Notes under the pieces: model-generated | Told to the model about the DNA's origin: nothing | Databases searched by the model: none | What the model saw: only the letters and a program-made list of their open reading frames with translations | Translations under genes and position numbers: made by a program | From: Mitosporidium daphniae | Taxonomy: Eukaryota > Microsporidia | DNA: 64,000 bases | Direction: 5' to 3' | Assembly: GCF_000760515.2 (NCBI RefSeq) | Contig: NW_013546622.1 | Span: forward strand, 51,469 to 115,468 | Part shown: one piece after another, positions 34,477 to 45,142 of the stretch | Layout of the letters: the number at the start of each line of letters is the position of its first letter | Position numbering within the stretch: the stretch's first letter is position 1

Positions 34477-34642
34477 GGATAGAGCGGCGGATGTTATCGA
34501 AAATGAAAAGATTAAATTAGCTCGGGTTCGGGAGTTCCTAATCAGTGGTCGAATCGAGCATAGTGCCAGGAAAAGAACCAATCACGGGCTCAACGCAGAT
34601 CAAATAGCCAAATTATTGCGCCCAAATCAAACTTTAAAATAA
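34469..34642 (+). CDS. possible 57-residue protein overlapping the divergent start
   Basis: ATG 34469 opens 57 codons: MAMDRAADVIENEKIKLARV, then REFLISGRIEHSARKRTNHG and LNADQIAKLLRPNQTLK. The sequence is hydrophilic, basic and helix-forming, unlike random antisense. Its start overlaps the start of the minus-strand gene through the palindrome CATGGCCATG. It could be a small gene, a downstream exon of a larger one, or chance. Confidence 0.3.
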   Translation: MAMDRAADVIENEKIKLARVREFLISGRIEHSARKRTNHGLNADQIAKLLRPNQTLK

Positions 34643-34708
34643 GGTTTCTCGGCCATCGAAGCGAACAAGCCGCTGCAGAAACGAACAGGCAGCTGCAAAC
34701 ATGAAATG

Positions 34709-36111
34709 CTACAATAGTTTATTTCTTTTTATCAATTTTAAAAGGGTTGGAATCACAGTCTTGTCAAGGTCTGTAGCCCAAAGAAAATCCAGATGCTCGT
34801 AATGCTCGACATTTATGTATTTGGCGCTTTGCAGAATGCCCTTGAAAGATGAGTCGACATTGCTTAGCGAATCACAGCCTCCATAGAAAATTAAAACTTT
34901 GGTTTTAATGTTTGAGAGAGTAAACTTTGGAACCAAATGGCGCTTGGAAAAGATCATATTGTTGTCGTCGTACATTTGGAATCTTCCAGAGTCAATGATT
35001 TGCAGCCAATGCTAGCATGTTAAATTGGGTGTCAATTACTGTGATCAGCTTTGTCGACGTTGTGGAGTACAGATTTTGATACAAAATTGCCTTGTTGGGG
35101 AGCGAGATGTTTTGCAGGCTCCATCCGAATAGCATTTTCATCAAAAAGTCCAGCAAGTGCGCGTACACTTTGGGGCTCAAAATGTCTCTCCAAAAATATG
35201 TAAGCTCGATGAACGAGGTCCGCCCAAAAAACAGATACACCAGTTTGGAAGAAAACCGTATGAACGAAGAAACCGTCTTTGTTTGGATGCTTTTGGGAAT
35301 GGTCGTTGCGGAAAGAGCGACGAACAGGTCGATTTTCGATTGAAGCGTTTTGCTCAAAGAAAGGGCCGCAAACATCGCCGCCGTTCCCTGCGAAAAGCCC
35401 ACATAGGAGAGGCACGTTGATGACGTTGTATTCAAGATGAACTAAAAATAACAAAGCGCGCACCACGTACATCTATCATGGTCGGGATGTCAATCAGCGC
35501 CAACTCGTCCAAAGAAAAGTCCCAATATTCGACATCAAAGGGCTTCAATCGCAGGTGCTTGGACGAGTATTTGTTGCCCCGAAAGTTTCCCAGCCAAACG
35601 TCATAACTACATGTGGGCGGTAAAAATCGGTATCGCAATACCCCATGTCAAGTAGGATGAAGGCATAGGAGAGCGACTTGAGCGGAGTGCAAACCCACAC
35701 GTCCGAAGACATCATGCACCCATGCATTAGAAGAATAGGAGATGGCTTTGAAAACGTGGCGGGCTCGTTCCCCGGTATTATGGACGAAAATCCGGATTTT
35801 CGAATGCGATGCAACGTCAAGATGAACCCATCATCGGTGAGACACAGGTGCTCTTCGGCCGCATACCCCTCGCATCTATTGTGCAAAAGCTCATTTCATC
35901 AACAAGCGTACCTTTCGACAAACTCAACAAAGTTGGTAGGGTTGGTCTTTTTGTCGGCGTCGCTCGGACCGAATGATAAAAATGCCAAAACAAAATCGGG
36001 AATCCATGACAGCAAAATGCGCAGCAAAAGTTCGCCCAGAAGAAGGTAAAATGCAAATATCACATTGACCAGGTCGCAAACACATACTCGCGAGATTATC
36101 GGGATTGGCAT
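34709..36111 (-). CDS. acid-lipase-type sterol-ester/triglyceride hydrolase
   Basis: 424-residue alpha/beta hydrolase of the acid lipase family (yeast Tgl1/Yeh1/Yeh2, animal LIPA). A hydrophobic N-terminal anchor (VIFAFYLLLGELLLRILLSW) is followed by HLCLTDDGFILTLHRI. The oxyanion region is LLMHGCMMSSDVW, then YDVWLGNFRGNKYS. The nucleophile elbow is YVGFSQGTA (serine), the aspartate is in FYGGCDSLS and the histidine in HYEHLDFLW, so the catalytic triad is complete. Introns: 35876-35911 (36), 35607-35641 (35), 35442-35470 (29) and 35012-35039 (28). The start at 36111 (MPIPIISR) is the first usable ATG. It is probably tethered to lipid droplets or the ER. Confidence 0.9.
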
Positions 36112-36432
36112 GCTCTGAATTCCAAAAATGCATTTCAGCACGGCAACCAATTTAAATAATAATTGGTCGCATCGGAAAAAATCAATTTTCAAAATAAGAA
36201 GATTAATGCATCATCGATGGCGAGCCGCAGCATGGGGAAGCTGCAAGCGCGCCAACCCCCCACAAAGACAAATTGAATTGCAATAAATTGGTTTCAACCC
36301 TAGCCTGCCCACCGGCCCCACCCCACCCCACCCCGCTGTGTTGTGTATTGTTATTAATGATTCATGCTGATGATGTGGAATAAAATTTAATTTTAATTTG
36401 CATCCTTTGATCCACCTCCTTTGGACACCGCC
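36112..36432. promoter_or_regulatory. divergent promoter lipase/CHD
   Basis: 321 bp between two divergent starts. It holds AACCCTAG (36296-36303), a CCCCACCCC tract (around 36315-36333) and, 30-55 nt before the CHD start, the A/T element AAAATTTAATTTTAATTT. Confidence 0.4.
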
Positions 36433-39400
36433 ATGGACCAAGGGGCCAATCCAAATTTAGATTTGATTAATGAAGCGAACACATTAAATAAATCAAATGC
36501 AAATGCAAAAGTTCATGATTCGCAGCGATTGCCCGATTTTTCGGGCTCTTCCTATGCTCTTAACCATCAAGAGTCTCCCGTTCTTTCATTCTCCAACGCC
36601 AACTCTTCCTCTTCCTCCTCCGACGTCTATTCAGAAGCAGATGATGATATTGTCGGCGAAGATGATGAAGACGAATCGGAAGAAGATGAAAATTATGTCG
36701 ATTCCGATGAAGAACAACGGCGGCTCAACTATAATAAGCGAACAGCAAAAATGGCCTCCATTCGACAATCAGGCGCCATCAATTCAGATTCAAGTTTAAC
36801 ATCACAAACCGTGGTTGCAAAAAGAGGGCGCAAGCCAAAGATTCCTGGAGAACCGCCCAGGCCACGGGGCCCTCCAAGGGGTCCAAGAGGGCCTTACAAG
36901 CCAAGAAGAGCAAAGGACCCCTCTGTTGCCTCGCAGGCCCCATCTAGGCCGTTTGCTTACATGCCGCCTCGAGCTTATCAATCGACCTCCAACCTCTCCT
37001 ATGAGTATCCCTATCGCCATCCTGCATTAAATGGCTTGCCTCCCCAGGCCATTTTGGTGCCCATGCCTGGGCCAAATGGAATTCCCATTATGGTTCCATA
37101 TCTTCCGGCTTCCATGGTTATGCCGCAGGCATCTTTGGCCGCATCAAGGCCACCAACTTTAGTTGAAAATGCGTCTTCTTTTGCTGCCACCGAGGCTGCA
37201 TCCAACAGTGCGCCAAATGCTGCATTTAATCAAGGCCAGGTGGCCGCAAGCACCCAAATGCTGCCGATTCCCATCATTACAACACCTTCAGGCGTAATGG
37301 TTTCTACCACGACGGGACAAATTATACCATCCCCACCGCAATTTCGACTAGATAACCCTGTGCCCCTCGCGCCTCAAACCCTTCCCCAAGCACAATTTGA
37401 TGGTAACCCTCAACTGCCCGTTTCTGGCGTTCAGCAACAAAGTCAGTATCAACAACACGCCCCTTCTCAAATAATCCCGCAAGCTCCTCAAAGGCTGATT
37501 GATGCCAATTTTGATGCTACCGGCCCCTCATTAGTTAAAGATAGGGCCCGTAGGTCAAATATAAAGTCTGTCAATTACTCCTCGTTTGATCGTGACAATG
37601 AAGCCACTGAAGAAGATAGAGAAGCCAAAATTTATGAGCTTGAATCGACTGCTGCCGCTCAAACCAATGCTACAAAAAAGAAATTTAAACATGAAAATGT
37701 TGAGGCTGCAGATACGATACACAACGAGTCTCCCCAATCCACCGGTGCGTCAGAAGCTAAAAGCCCACCGTCCAATTCACACGAAGATACCGATGATGAT
37801 GTAGATGATTTAGAAGGTGGCGATTATCTTCCTTTGGTCGAAAAGATCGTCGCTGTCTCGATCAATGGAAGCATAGTTTCCATTGAAGATGCTATCTCTC
37901 ACAACGATGCCAATGTTCTGATAACTCCAGGGGCCGAGCATGAAGTTGATGGCATGAGGCTATTGACGGCAAACAAAGACCTCTCCAATGTGCTCAAGCA
38001 ACAAAACATGGACAGGGAACCATCTGCAAAACGGACCCTTTCAAAAAGCAATCAAGTCGAGGGCCTTCAGTTGTTTCTGGTTAAAGCAACAAACCGTTCA
38101 TATTGGCATCTTGAATGGGTCACCAAAGACCTGATTCTGGCCGAGCATGGCGGGAACGTTCGGTATCACCGCTTTATAGGCAAACCGGCCAATCTTTCGC
38201 TCACACCACCCTACTTTGATGAAAACTACCTTGTAATTGATCGGATCTTGGATCTATATATTGAGCAGAAAGACGAAGATTCCCTTGATGCCGATGGTGA
38301 TGGTGCTGGCGATAACAATCCAAGCGAAGAAGATCATTGTGCTAGCACCGAGTCATCAGACTCATCTAAAAATTCGATTAAAGCCCCTCCCCCATTGGAA
38401 GGCCGAAGATCTTTTCTGATCAAGTGGAAGAATCTTTCCTATGATGTAACGACTTGGGAATATGAAGATACTATTCGGCTAAAGGATCCCGATCGAGCAT
38501 CCCAGTTGATTGATAGCTTTTTGTCGGCCCGTGAACCTACAGAGCGCAAAATACAGACATCCAAAATGCTTGTGGATGTTAAAAGCTCCAATACCACCAT
38601 TCCCAGGCCACAATATGCCCCTATTACAGATGCCGAGTGCGAGTTGCTCTGGGGTAGCTCCAAAAGGGTGTTACGTCCATACCAGCGAGAAGGTGTCGAT
38701 TGGCTCTCGTTTTGCTGGTGCCAGCGCCAGCCTTGCATCATTGCTGACGAGATGGGCCTTGGAAAGACAATCCAAGCTGCTGCCTTTTTGGCTCGCATTT
38801 CAAGCGAATCTTTCGGTCAGGTGCCTGGGCCTTTTCTTGTCATCTCCCCGCTATCGTGCATCCCACACTGGGAGCGCGAGCTCGCCGGCTGGGCACCTTC
38901 TCTTTCTGTACTGACATACCAAGGGCGTGCAAGCGATCGCGAGGCGCTTTTTGAATACGAGTTTTGGTACAAGGACGAGGAGAAAAACCAGCTGAACCTT
39001 CCAGGAATTGCAAAATTTGACGTGCTGCTCGCCTCGTATGAGATGGCGGTCTTGGGACAGGCACACCTGCGAACAGTTCCTTTTCGGATCGGAATCTTTG
39101 ACGAGGCACACCGTTTAAAAAACCGCGCGTCTAGAATTGCGGAGATTTTGAACACCTTTCGCATTGAACACAAAATCTTACTGACAGGGACACCACTGCA
39201 GAACTCCATCGAAGAGCTCTTTGCGCTACTGACGTTCATACAGCCGTGGCGCTTTTCAGACGAGGCAGCCTTTTTGGCAGAGTACGGACGAATGGAGCGG
39301 CCAGAAGACGTCGCTAAAATTCAGCTCATGTTGCGTCCGCTGATGCTTCGAAGATTGAAAGAAGATGTGGAGGCATCGATCCCGCTACGCGAGGAGACCA

Positions 39401-42015
39401 TCATTGAGGTAGCACTTTCGTCCGTACAAAAGCGGTACTATCGCGCCATTCTGGAACGCAACCTGACATATCTTGCTGGCGGGGGTGGAGGCGCCGCCGG
39501 ACTGTCCTCATTGGCCAACGCCATGATGGAGCTACGCAAGACCTGCATGCATCCATTTCTAATTGAAGGCGCCGAGGATGCCCTCACTCAGGGAGCCGAC
39601 TATCACTATGTGCTGACACACGTTTCCTCAAAGCTGCTGCTTGTTGAGAAGCTGCTACGCAAGCTCCGGGAAGATACAACACCGCATCGTGTTTTGATCT
39701 TTTCGCAGATGACGCGAATGCTGGATCTGATTGAGACTTTATTGGAGGCCCATTCATATCCCTGGGAGCGCATTGATGGCAGGGTACGCGGAGATTTGCG
39801 CCAGGCGGCAATTGACCGCTTTTGCGACCAAGAGCGGGACGCCTTTGTTTTTCTTCTTTGTACCAGAGCCGGGGGTGTGGGAATCAACTTGACCGCCGCA
39901 GATACTGTCATCATTTTCGATTCCGACTGGAATCCGCAAAATGACATACAGGCGATGGCACGGTGCCATCGCATCGGTCAAACGCGGCAGGTGAAAGTCT
40001 ATCGGCTCATCTGCACAGGAACATATGAGCAGGAAATGTTAGAGCGTGCAGGCCGCAAATTGGGTCTGGATAGGGCTATTTTACAGAAAATGGCGCCCGG
40101 GAAAGATATCACACCAACGGGAACAGGCCCCACTTCGAATGGAGCCACTGGATCTGGTGATGTATCTGGGGTTGCCGGCATCTCCACCACTGGAGGGCTT
40201 TCTTCCTTTTCGCGAAAGGAAATCGAGCACCTTCTTCGCAAGGGCGCGTATGGGGCCATCTTCAATGACGAAGAAGACCCTGGAGCTATTGGAAAAATCC
40301 CGCAAGAAGATGAAGATATCGACGTCATACTCGAACGACGGACGCGTGTAATTACACACACAGATGAAGAGACATCCGCGGAAATGGCGCCTGAACAGGG
40401 CTCGTCTATCTTCAGCAAGGCATCATTTGTGCCCTCGAAAAGTAACTTTGGTGTCGACGTAGACGACCCCAATTTCTGGGTACTATGGGCGCGACATGTG
40501 CGCGAAGGCGATGCAGCAAGCGGCGCAGATGGAAGCAAGTCTCGCCGGTTTGCCGATGCCATCACTTCGCCCTTGGAAGAAGACCAACGGCGTTTCAAGC
40601 GACAACTTAAACGGATCACTCGGGAGGGGCGCTCTTATTTAGGTTGTGCTAGTGTGGTCTCTCTTTCAAGCCCGCAGGGCGTGGAATTGGATTCTGAGAC
40701 CCAAAGTACAGGGCCTGGCGGCTTGTCTGACACCAAAAGGGTCTGTTCGGACGCAGAAAAGATTCTCAAGGCACTGCTGCGATTTGGATTTGGACGATCA
40801 CGCCTAATTAGCGATAGCATGGACGGACGCTATACGACTGCTTTGATACGGAAGATCACAAAGTCTTTGATGGAAGACCACATCCTCAAAATGGACCTTG
40901 ATGCGGTGGACAAGACGCTCGTGAGCGACTCTACTTCGCTTCTTTTATTGATAGACGATGAAGAGATAGCAGAGGAAGATGACACGGACAGCTCATGCAT
41001 AGACGCAGCGGTTGATGTCGAATGTCGAGCAATTCTTGATCTGGTTGGGAGTAGCACGTCGCTTTTCGAGGTTCTTCTTATCCGTGCCTCCATAATGCGG
41101 CTACTTGGCAGGGTTATTGACCAGCTTTTCCTCTCGGTCCCTCGGAAAGGAAAAAAGACCGCAAATTTGCGCGGCAGTGCATGGTTAGATGCGGATGCTG
41201 GGGCTGCGTTCACATTCCTGGGAGTTAGCACTTCGTCGTCCGGATTGCGCTCCAAGGCTCCTTCTGCAAAAGCCTTGGCGACCTTTTCTGCAGCACTCGC
41301 GTCGTACGACTGGCCGGCCGGTGTCGACGAAGCCAGCAATGATGGTACATTGCCCACATGGTGGCAGGTGCCGCTGCATGATGCGACATTTCTGTTGACG
41401 GTGTGGATTAATGGCCTGGGCACGTCCTTTGCAGATCTTTTTTCTGATCGGCGACTTTTCCCCCCAAATGACGAGGAACACCTAGATGAGCGGAAACTCG
41501 AGCAGCGGTTTAGAACACTCGTTGCTCATGTTGGCGATGGAATTGAGACGCGTATACTTGAAAAGATCGGAAGAAAGGAGGATAGCTCCGCAAGTAAATT
41601 CAACCAATTTGATATTGCCCTCCCGCCCTCGAGGCCACGAAAGACTCCCGATGGGTTCCTTTTTGCGGCAAATGAGGAAGACGAGGATGAAGAAGAGCTG
41701 TGGGAAGATAACCATTCGTCCAAAAAGAGCGACCGTAGCGAGCAACGGGCTTCTCAAAAGCGCATTGGCAAGCGGCGTGGCCAAGTTGTTGACGATGACG
41801 ACGAGTTTGAGGCTGAAGCTGAAGTTGAAGCAGAGGTGGCTGCTCCAATTCGACGCGGGGCTACCTCATCCAGACACGCTACGCCACGAGGAGCCTCTAC
41901 CGGTGGCACCACTGCAAACAATGCCAAAGGTGGCAATTCGAAGAACCAAAAAAAAAACACAACTCGCCCGACGTCCCCTCGTATCAAGCTGCGCATGACT
42001 GCAGCACCTCAATAA
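36433..42015 (+). CDS. CHD1: CHD-family chromatin remodelling ATPase
   Basis: 1860 residues, intronless. An acidic and serine-rich N-terminus leads to an AT-hook-like proline/arginine stretch (KRGRKPKIPGEPPRPRGPP, residues 130-150). A proline/glutamine-rich region follows, then two chromodomains (about residues 550-590, YWHLEWVTKDL, and 655-690, FLIKWKNLSYDVTTWE). The Snf2 ATPase has LRPYQREGVDWLSF, DEMGLGKTIQAA, DEAHRLKNRAS, LLTGTPLQN, MMELRKTCMHPFLIEG, VLIFSQMTRMLD, TRAGGVGINL and ARCHRIGQTRQVKVYRL. The C-terminal 500 residues are poorly conserved and end in a basic, acidic-patched tail. CHD1 is the likeliest label. The ATPase also resembles the CHD6-9 branch, so the subfamily is not settled. 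Confidence 0.93.
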   Translation: MDQGANPNLDLINEANTLNKSNANAKVHDSQRLPDFSGSSYALNHQESPVLSFSNANSSSSSSDVYSEADDDIVGEDDEDESEEDENYVDSDEEQRRLNYNKRTAKMASIRQSGAINSDSSLTSQTVVAKRGRKPKIPGEPPRPRGPPRGPRGPYKPRRAKDPSVASQAPSRPFAYMPPRAYQSTSNLSYEYPYRHPALNGLPPQAILVPMPGPNGIPIMVPYLPASMVMPQASLAASRPPTLVENASSFAATEAASNSAPNAAFNQGQVAASTQMLPIPIITTPSGVMVSTTTGQIIPSPPQFRLDNPVPLAPQTLPQAQFDGNPQLPVSGVQQQSQYQQHAPSQIIPQAPQRLIDANFDATGPSLVKDRARRSNIKSVNYSSFDRDNEATEEDREAKIYELESTAAAQTNATKKKFKHENVEAADTIHNESPQSTGASEAKSPPSNSHEDTDDDVDDLEGGDYLPLVEKIVAVSINGSIVSIEDAISHNDANVLITPGAEHEVDGMRLLTANKDLSNVLKQQNMDREPSAKRTLSKSNQVEGLQLFLVKATNRSYWHLEWVTKDLILAEHGGNVRYHRFIGKPANLSLTPPYFDENYLVIDRILDLYIEQKDEDSLDADGDGAGDNNPSEEDHCASTESSDSSKNSIKAPPPLEGRRSFLIKWKNLSYDVTTWEYEDTIRLKDPDRASQLIDSFLSAREPTERKIQTSKMLVDVKSSNTTIPRPQYAPITDAECELLWGSSKRVLRPYQREGVDWLSFCWCQRQPCIIADEMGLGKTIQAAAFLARISSESFGQVPGPFLVISPLSCIPHWERELAGWAPSLSVLTYQGRASDREALFEYEFWYKDEEKNQLNLPGIAKFDVLLASYEMAVLGQAHLRTVPFRIGIFDEAHRLKNRASRIAEILNTFRIEHKILLTGTPLQNSIEELFALLTFIQPWRFSDEAAFLAEYGRMERPEDVAKIQLMLRPLMLRRLKEDVEASIPLREETIIEVALSSVQKRYYRAILERNLTYLAGGGGGAAGLSSLANAMMELRKTCMHPFLIEGAEDALTQGADYHYVLTHVSSKLLLVEKLLRKLREDTTPHRVLIFSQMTRMLDLIETLLEAHSYPWERIDGRVRGDLRQAAIDRFCDQERDAFVFLLCTRAGGVGINLTAADTVIIFDSDWNPQNDIQAMARCHRIGQTRQVKVYRLICTGTYEQEMLERAGRKLGLDRAILQKMAPGKDITPTGTGPTSNGATGSGDVSGVAGISTTGGLSSFSRKEIEHLLRKGAYGAIFNDEEDPGAIGKIPQEDEDIDVILERRTRVITHTDEETSAEMAPEQGSSIFSKASFVPSKSNFGVDVDDPNFWVLWARHVREGDAASGADGSKSRRFADAITSPLEEDQRRFKRQLKRITREGRSYLGCASVVSLSSPQGVELDSETQSTGPGGLSDTKRVCSDAEKILKALLRFGFGRSRLISDSMDGRYTTALIRKITKSLMEDHILKMDLDAVDKTLVSDSTSLLLLIDDEEIAEEDDTDSSCIDAAVDVECRAILDLVGSSTSLFEVLLIRASIMRLLGRVIDQLFLSVPRKGKKTANLRGSAWLDADAGAAFTFLGVSTSSSGLRSKAPSAKALATFSAALASYDWPAGVDEASNDGTLPTWWQVPLHDATFLLTVWINGLGTSFADLFSDRRLFPPNDEEHLDERKLEQRFRTLVAHVGDGIETRILEKIGRKEDSSASKFNQFDIALPPSRPRKTPDGFLFAANEEDEDEEELWEDNHSSKKSDRSEQRASQKRIGKRRGQVVDDDDEFEAEAEVEAEVAAPIRRGATSSRHATPRGASTGGTTANNAKGGNSKNQKKNTTRPTSPRIKLRMTAAPQ

Positions 42016-42161
42016 ACAATCGAATTCACGACACGGCACCCCATGGATTGGAGATATTTTACGACCGTGTGGAAGGTCTATCGGCTTTCTATTTGCATCC
42101 TTCTTTGAAGCTACATTTACTTTGAAAAGATCAAGCGGTGCTATTTAAAAGTTTATTGAGA

Positions 42162-42545
42162 CTAGACAGTAGCGGAAACATCCTTCCATTGGAAGTTACA
42201 GCTGATGTTACAACAAACAAAGCTGAGTGTGAGAGACGGGGCATCTGCATATCGCTCCCGCTCGTGGAAGAAAACGGCTTGATGGTGTGTGCAACGCGGG
42301 CATTTTACCCTTGATGTGCGTGGAAGTGTAGGATCCGAAGCAAGGTCAACACGCCCCCTTTGCTTGCTTTGGCCCTTGAATAGGATATCGTTTCGGGAGA
42401 CAATATGCCCAACTGCCGGCTCTTGATGGTCGCAATTCTTGCAAAAGAAAAGCAGCTGCCGTGCGGAGCGGTCTTCGCGTGGATACAGCATATTGTTGCA
42501 CTCGGCACAGAAGCGCACCGAGGAGGTGTCCGCCGCCTGGTCCAT
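42162..42545 (-). CDS. RPB9: RNA polymerase II subunit Rpb9
   Basis: 127 residues with two zinc ribbons. First: RFCAECNNMLYP...FFCKNCDH. Second: VKCPRCTHHQAVFF...FVCCNISCNFQW. This is the standard Rpb9 layout (start-site selection, TFIIS-assisted cleavage, fidelity). The N-terminus MDQAADTSS is unremarkable. It is intronless, and divergent from OMA1 across 93 bp that contain TTTAGGGTTGG and a TTAAAATTTAAAATTT element. Confidence 0.95.
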   Translation of the reverse strand: MDQAADTSSVRFCAECNNMLYPREDRSARQLLFFCKNCDHQEPAVGHIVSRNDILFKGQSKQRGRVDLASDPTLPRTSRVKCPRCTHHQAVFFHERERYADAPSLTLSFVCCNISCNFQWKDVSATV

Positions 42546-42638
42546 GCTTCAAATAAAGAGATTAACTTGCTAAATTTAGGGTTGGTGCTGAGCCAAGTGC
42601 CCTGCTTGGTAATTAAAATTTAAAATTTGGCATTTGCA

Positions 42639-43831
42639 ATGAGAGCATTGCCGGCATTGAGATTGAATGCAAATCTCATTACCTTATCTTCGCCCAGATA
42701 TGGCATTCGCACGGGTCCACAGAGAATTGCACCAAGATTTCCTGGAGATTCTCCGTTCAAGAGGGGTACCGCATTTGGTCCGCAGGGCAACATCCCAGGT
42801 GGGGTCAATAGCACCAAACTGCTTCGAAAGCGGCTGTGGCTTGCCGTCGCTGGTGCCAGTGCCCTTTTAATAGGGGGTGTCATTCTTCCCAACCTTGAAA
42901 AGGCTCCGATCACGCAGCGTTGGAGGCTGATGCTTGTCAACACACAGCAAGAGGCAACGCTCGGGTCTATGACGGCCGAAAGCCTTTGTCGGCAAAATGC
43001 ATCTCTTTTACTTCCACCCAACGATCCCAGCGTGGTCCTTGTGCACAGGGTGACCAGAAGAATCCTATTGGCCGCTCTTACTGTATTTCCGGAATTATTT
43101 CCTCCAAATGCATCCTTTGAAGCTGTTCTCAAGTCGTTTCCAATACGAGTCATCAAATCGTCGATGGTAAACGCGTCCGTCCTTCCAGGTACCTTTTGAG
43201 TGAACAACTCTGTGTTTCAGATGGATCGATATTCGTTTTTTCCGGGATCCTCCCTATCGCACACGAAGAGGCGGGGCTTGCCACGGTTCTAAGCCACGAG
43301 GTAAGCTGGTGTGTTGTCATACGTAGATCGCTCACAAGCTGTTGAGACATCACGGGGAGCGTATGTCTTTGTATGCCATTCTTTTGTACTTTGGCATCCT
43401 TGGTCAAATTGCAATTGGCGGAGGTACTTTTTGCCCCATTTCCACCGATAGATTCACTTATCAGATCCATTAATGATTTGCTGATGAAAATTGGTATCCT
43501 ACTTCCCAACTCCAGAAAAACCGAAATCGAGGCTGATCATATTGGTCTTTTGCTCATGGCGGCAGCTTGTTATAACCCACAACAGGCCATCTCGTTTTGG
43601 CACAGGATGGATAAGGCTGCAACCGGCGGTCTCCATGAAGGACTGGACCGAAATAAGGGAGGCACCATTAAGCAGTTTCTGTCGACCCATCCTTCTCACG
43701 GAAAAAGAAGCGACAATCTTGAAGAAAAAATGCCGGAAGCCATGAAGATATGGGAGATGGCAAATTGTGATGAACAGACAAATGCTTTCTGGAGCAGGTT
43801 CAAGTATAACGGTCGGTATGGAGCATGGTGA
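42639..43831 (+). CDS. OMA1: OMA1-type mitochondrial inner-membrane metalloprotease (M48)
   Basis: 368 residues. A basic N-terminus rich in Arg and Leu (RALPALRLNANLITLSSPRY) resembles a mitochondrial presequence and is followed by one hydrophobic segment (LAVAGASALLIGGVIL). The M48 core starts with PDGSIFVFSGILPI; the zinc site is SHEIAHKLLRHHGERMS (HExxH), the third ligand region is KTEIEADHIGLLLM, and STHPSH is near the end. Introns: 43189-43220 (32, CAG acceptor), 43302-43327 (26, immediately after the catalytic Glu codon) and 43424-43451 (28). OMA1 degrades misfolded inner-membrane proteins and processes dynamin-type fusion GTPases, so a membrane-potential-bearing mitochondrion is implied. 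Confidence 0.93.
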
Positions 43832-44488
43832 GACTTGATACCGCTATTGTAATTTTAATAATAAAGCGCTTGCACCATGCATATGCACCTTGATCGGCGT
43901 CAAAGCACTTGCAAATAGCCGACACGCATCTGATAGCATGGCATTGTCTAAAATTTGACGAGTCCGGCGTATTTACAACCAAAAAGCAAGCACACCCCAC
44001 AGGGCACTTGAATATGCTATTAACAGACCAGAATCGTCTTTAAGAGCTGAGTTTATTTACCAGAAAAAGCCAATAAACCGATCGGCAATTTAATTTGCTG
44101 GAAACGTCTTTTTAGGAGACCATTTAGTGGCCATTCTTCTGGTCAACACAGAAAGCTATCCGATAAATAAACAGGCTATTGAGACGCGTATCGTCGAGAA
44201 ACATGCTATCACTAAGCCTTGCTGCAAAAATACATTGAAATTGGCATTCTGGATGCAATGAAATCGCACATTGAGGTGTGCCCTCCTTGCTTTGAGACAT
44301 GCGTGTCATATGCTTTTTGACTGATACATTTGCTTCAAACCCTAACCCTAAATCCAATGGTATGAATTCATCAAAAAAGCCATGTGAACCAATCAGATTT
44401 GAATGCGATTTGTGTTCATTAAAACGGGTCGCTTGCACCAACCAGACCCGAATTTTATTCCAGTTGATTAAACGAAATTCGGTCGACG
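43832..44488. other. 657-bp intergenic region with telomere-like box
   Basis: Contains AAACCCTAACCCTAAA at 44337-44352, about 137 bp before the next plus-strand start. A 127-codon minus-strand frame over 44124-44507 has no ATG at its start and overlaps the downstream gene. No RNA gene is recognised. Confidence 0.4.
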
Positions 44489-45142
44489 ATGCAAACATCT
44501 TCTTCACTCGTCAAATACGGATGTATGGCGGTGTTATCCGTTTGTATTGCGGCTATGATTGTTTATTTTGGCATGTTAAGAGGCACATCCGTGTCGACGG
44601 CGCCAGCAATCCGCAAAGACACATCTCTAGAGCCGTCGTTGGTATCTTCACACCCCCGTTTTGAAACTTTAGCCTCCTCTTTGGCATCTATAGAGACTTC
44701 GCATGCATGCCCTGCAAATTCTTCCATGACCAGGATTTACATGTCTTCGAAAGTAATTTATGACCTCCTGGCCATCAGTGCCAAGGTATGCACGAGTGAT
44801 ATTATGATTGCTTTCCTCTCTGCTGGAGCTAGTGTCATATTGCTTATCAGACACCAAAGGCGTAAAAACATACCTGAAGAGACTCCTTGGTATGTTTTCA
44901 GGCAATTCAGCCCATCAGTTCAGAGATATGCTTATGGATTGTTTATGTTGATCTGTTTTTCATCTTTGATATCTTTTTATATCCGTGATCATTATAGAAT
45001 CCGTTTTAAGGATCCCGATAGAGGCGACAGAGTTAATTTCTTGATCCTAACGATGTTGTACTTGATATTCTTGGTGATTTTCTCCAGACTTTTTTTTCTT
45101 GTTTTATGGGTTTTTTCGTGGATTTTTTCATTTATTTTTTGA
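44489..45142 (+). CDS. unknown four-TM membrane protein
   Basis: 217 residues. TM1 lies at residues 9-27 (signal anchor). It is followed by about 65 polar, Ser/Thr-rich residues, TM2 near 105-120, a basic loop (IRHQRRKNIPEE), TM3 near 145-162, a charged loop (RIRFKDPDRGDR) and a very hydrophobic C-terminal TM4 rich in Phe, Leu and Val. It is unrecognised. The same order of elements occurs in the protein at 12067-12771. It is intronless. Confidence 0.6.
   Translation: MQTSSSLVKYGCMAVLSVCIAAMIVYFGMLRGTSVSTAPAIRKDTSLEPSLVSSHPRFETLASSLASIETSHACPANSSMTRIYMSSKVIYDLLAISAKVCTSDIMIAFLSAGASVILLIRHQRRKNIPEETPWYVFRQFSPSVQRYAYGLFMLICFSSLISFYIRDHYRIRFKDPDRGDRVNFLILTMLYLIFLVIFSRLFFLVLWVFSWIFSFIF

Noticed and set aside
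44124-44507. 127-codon minus-strand frame upstream of the second membrane protein
   Set aside because: It has no ATG at its start, overlaps the start of the 44489 gene, and includes the telomere-like repeat as codons; no protein-like motifs.
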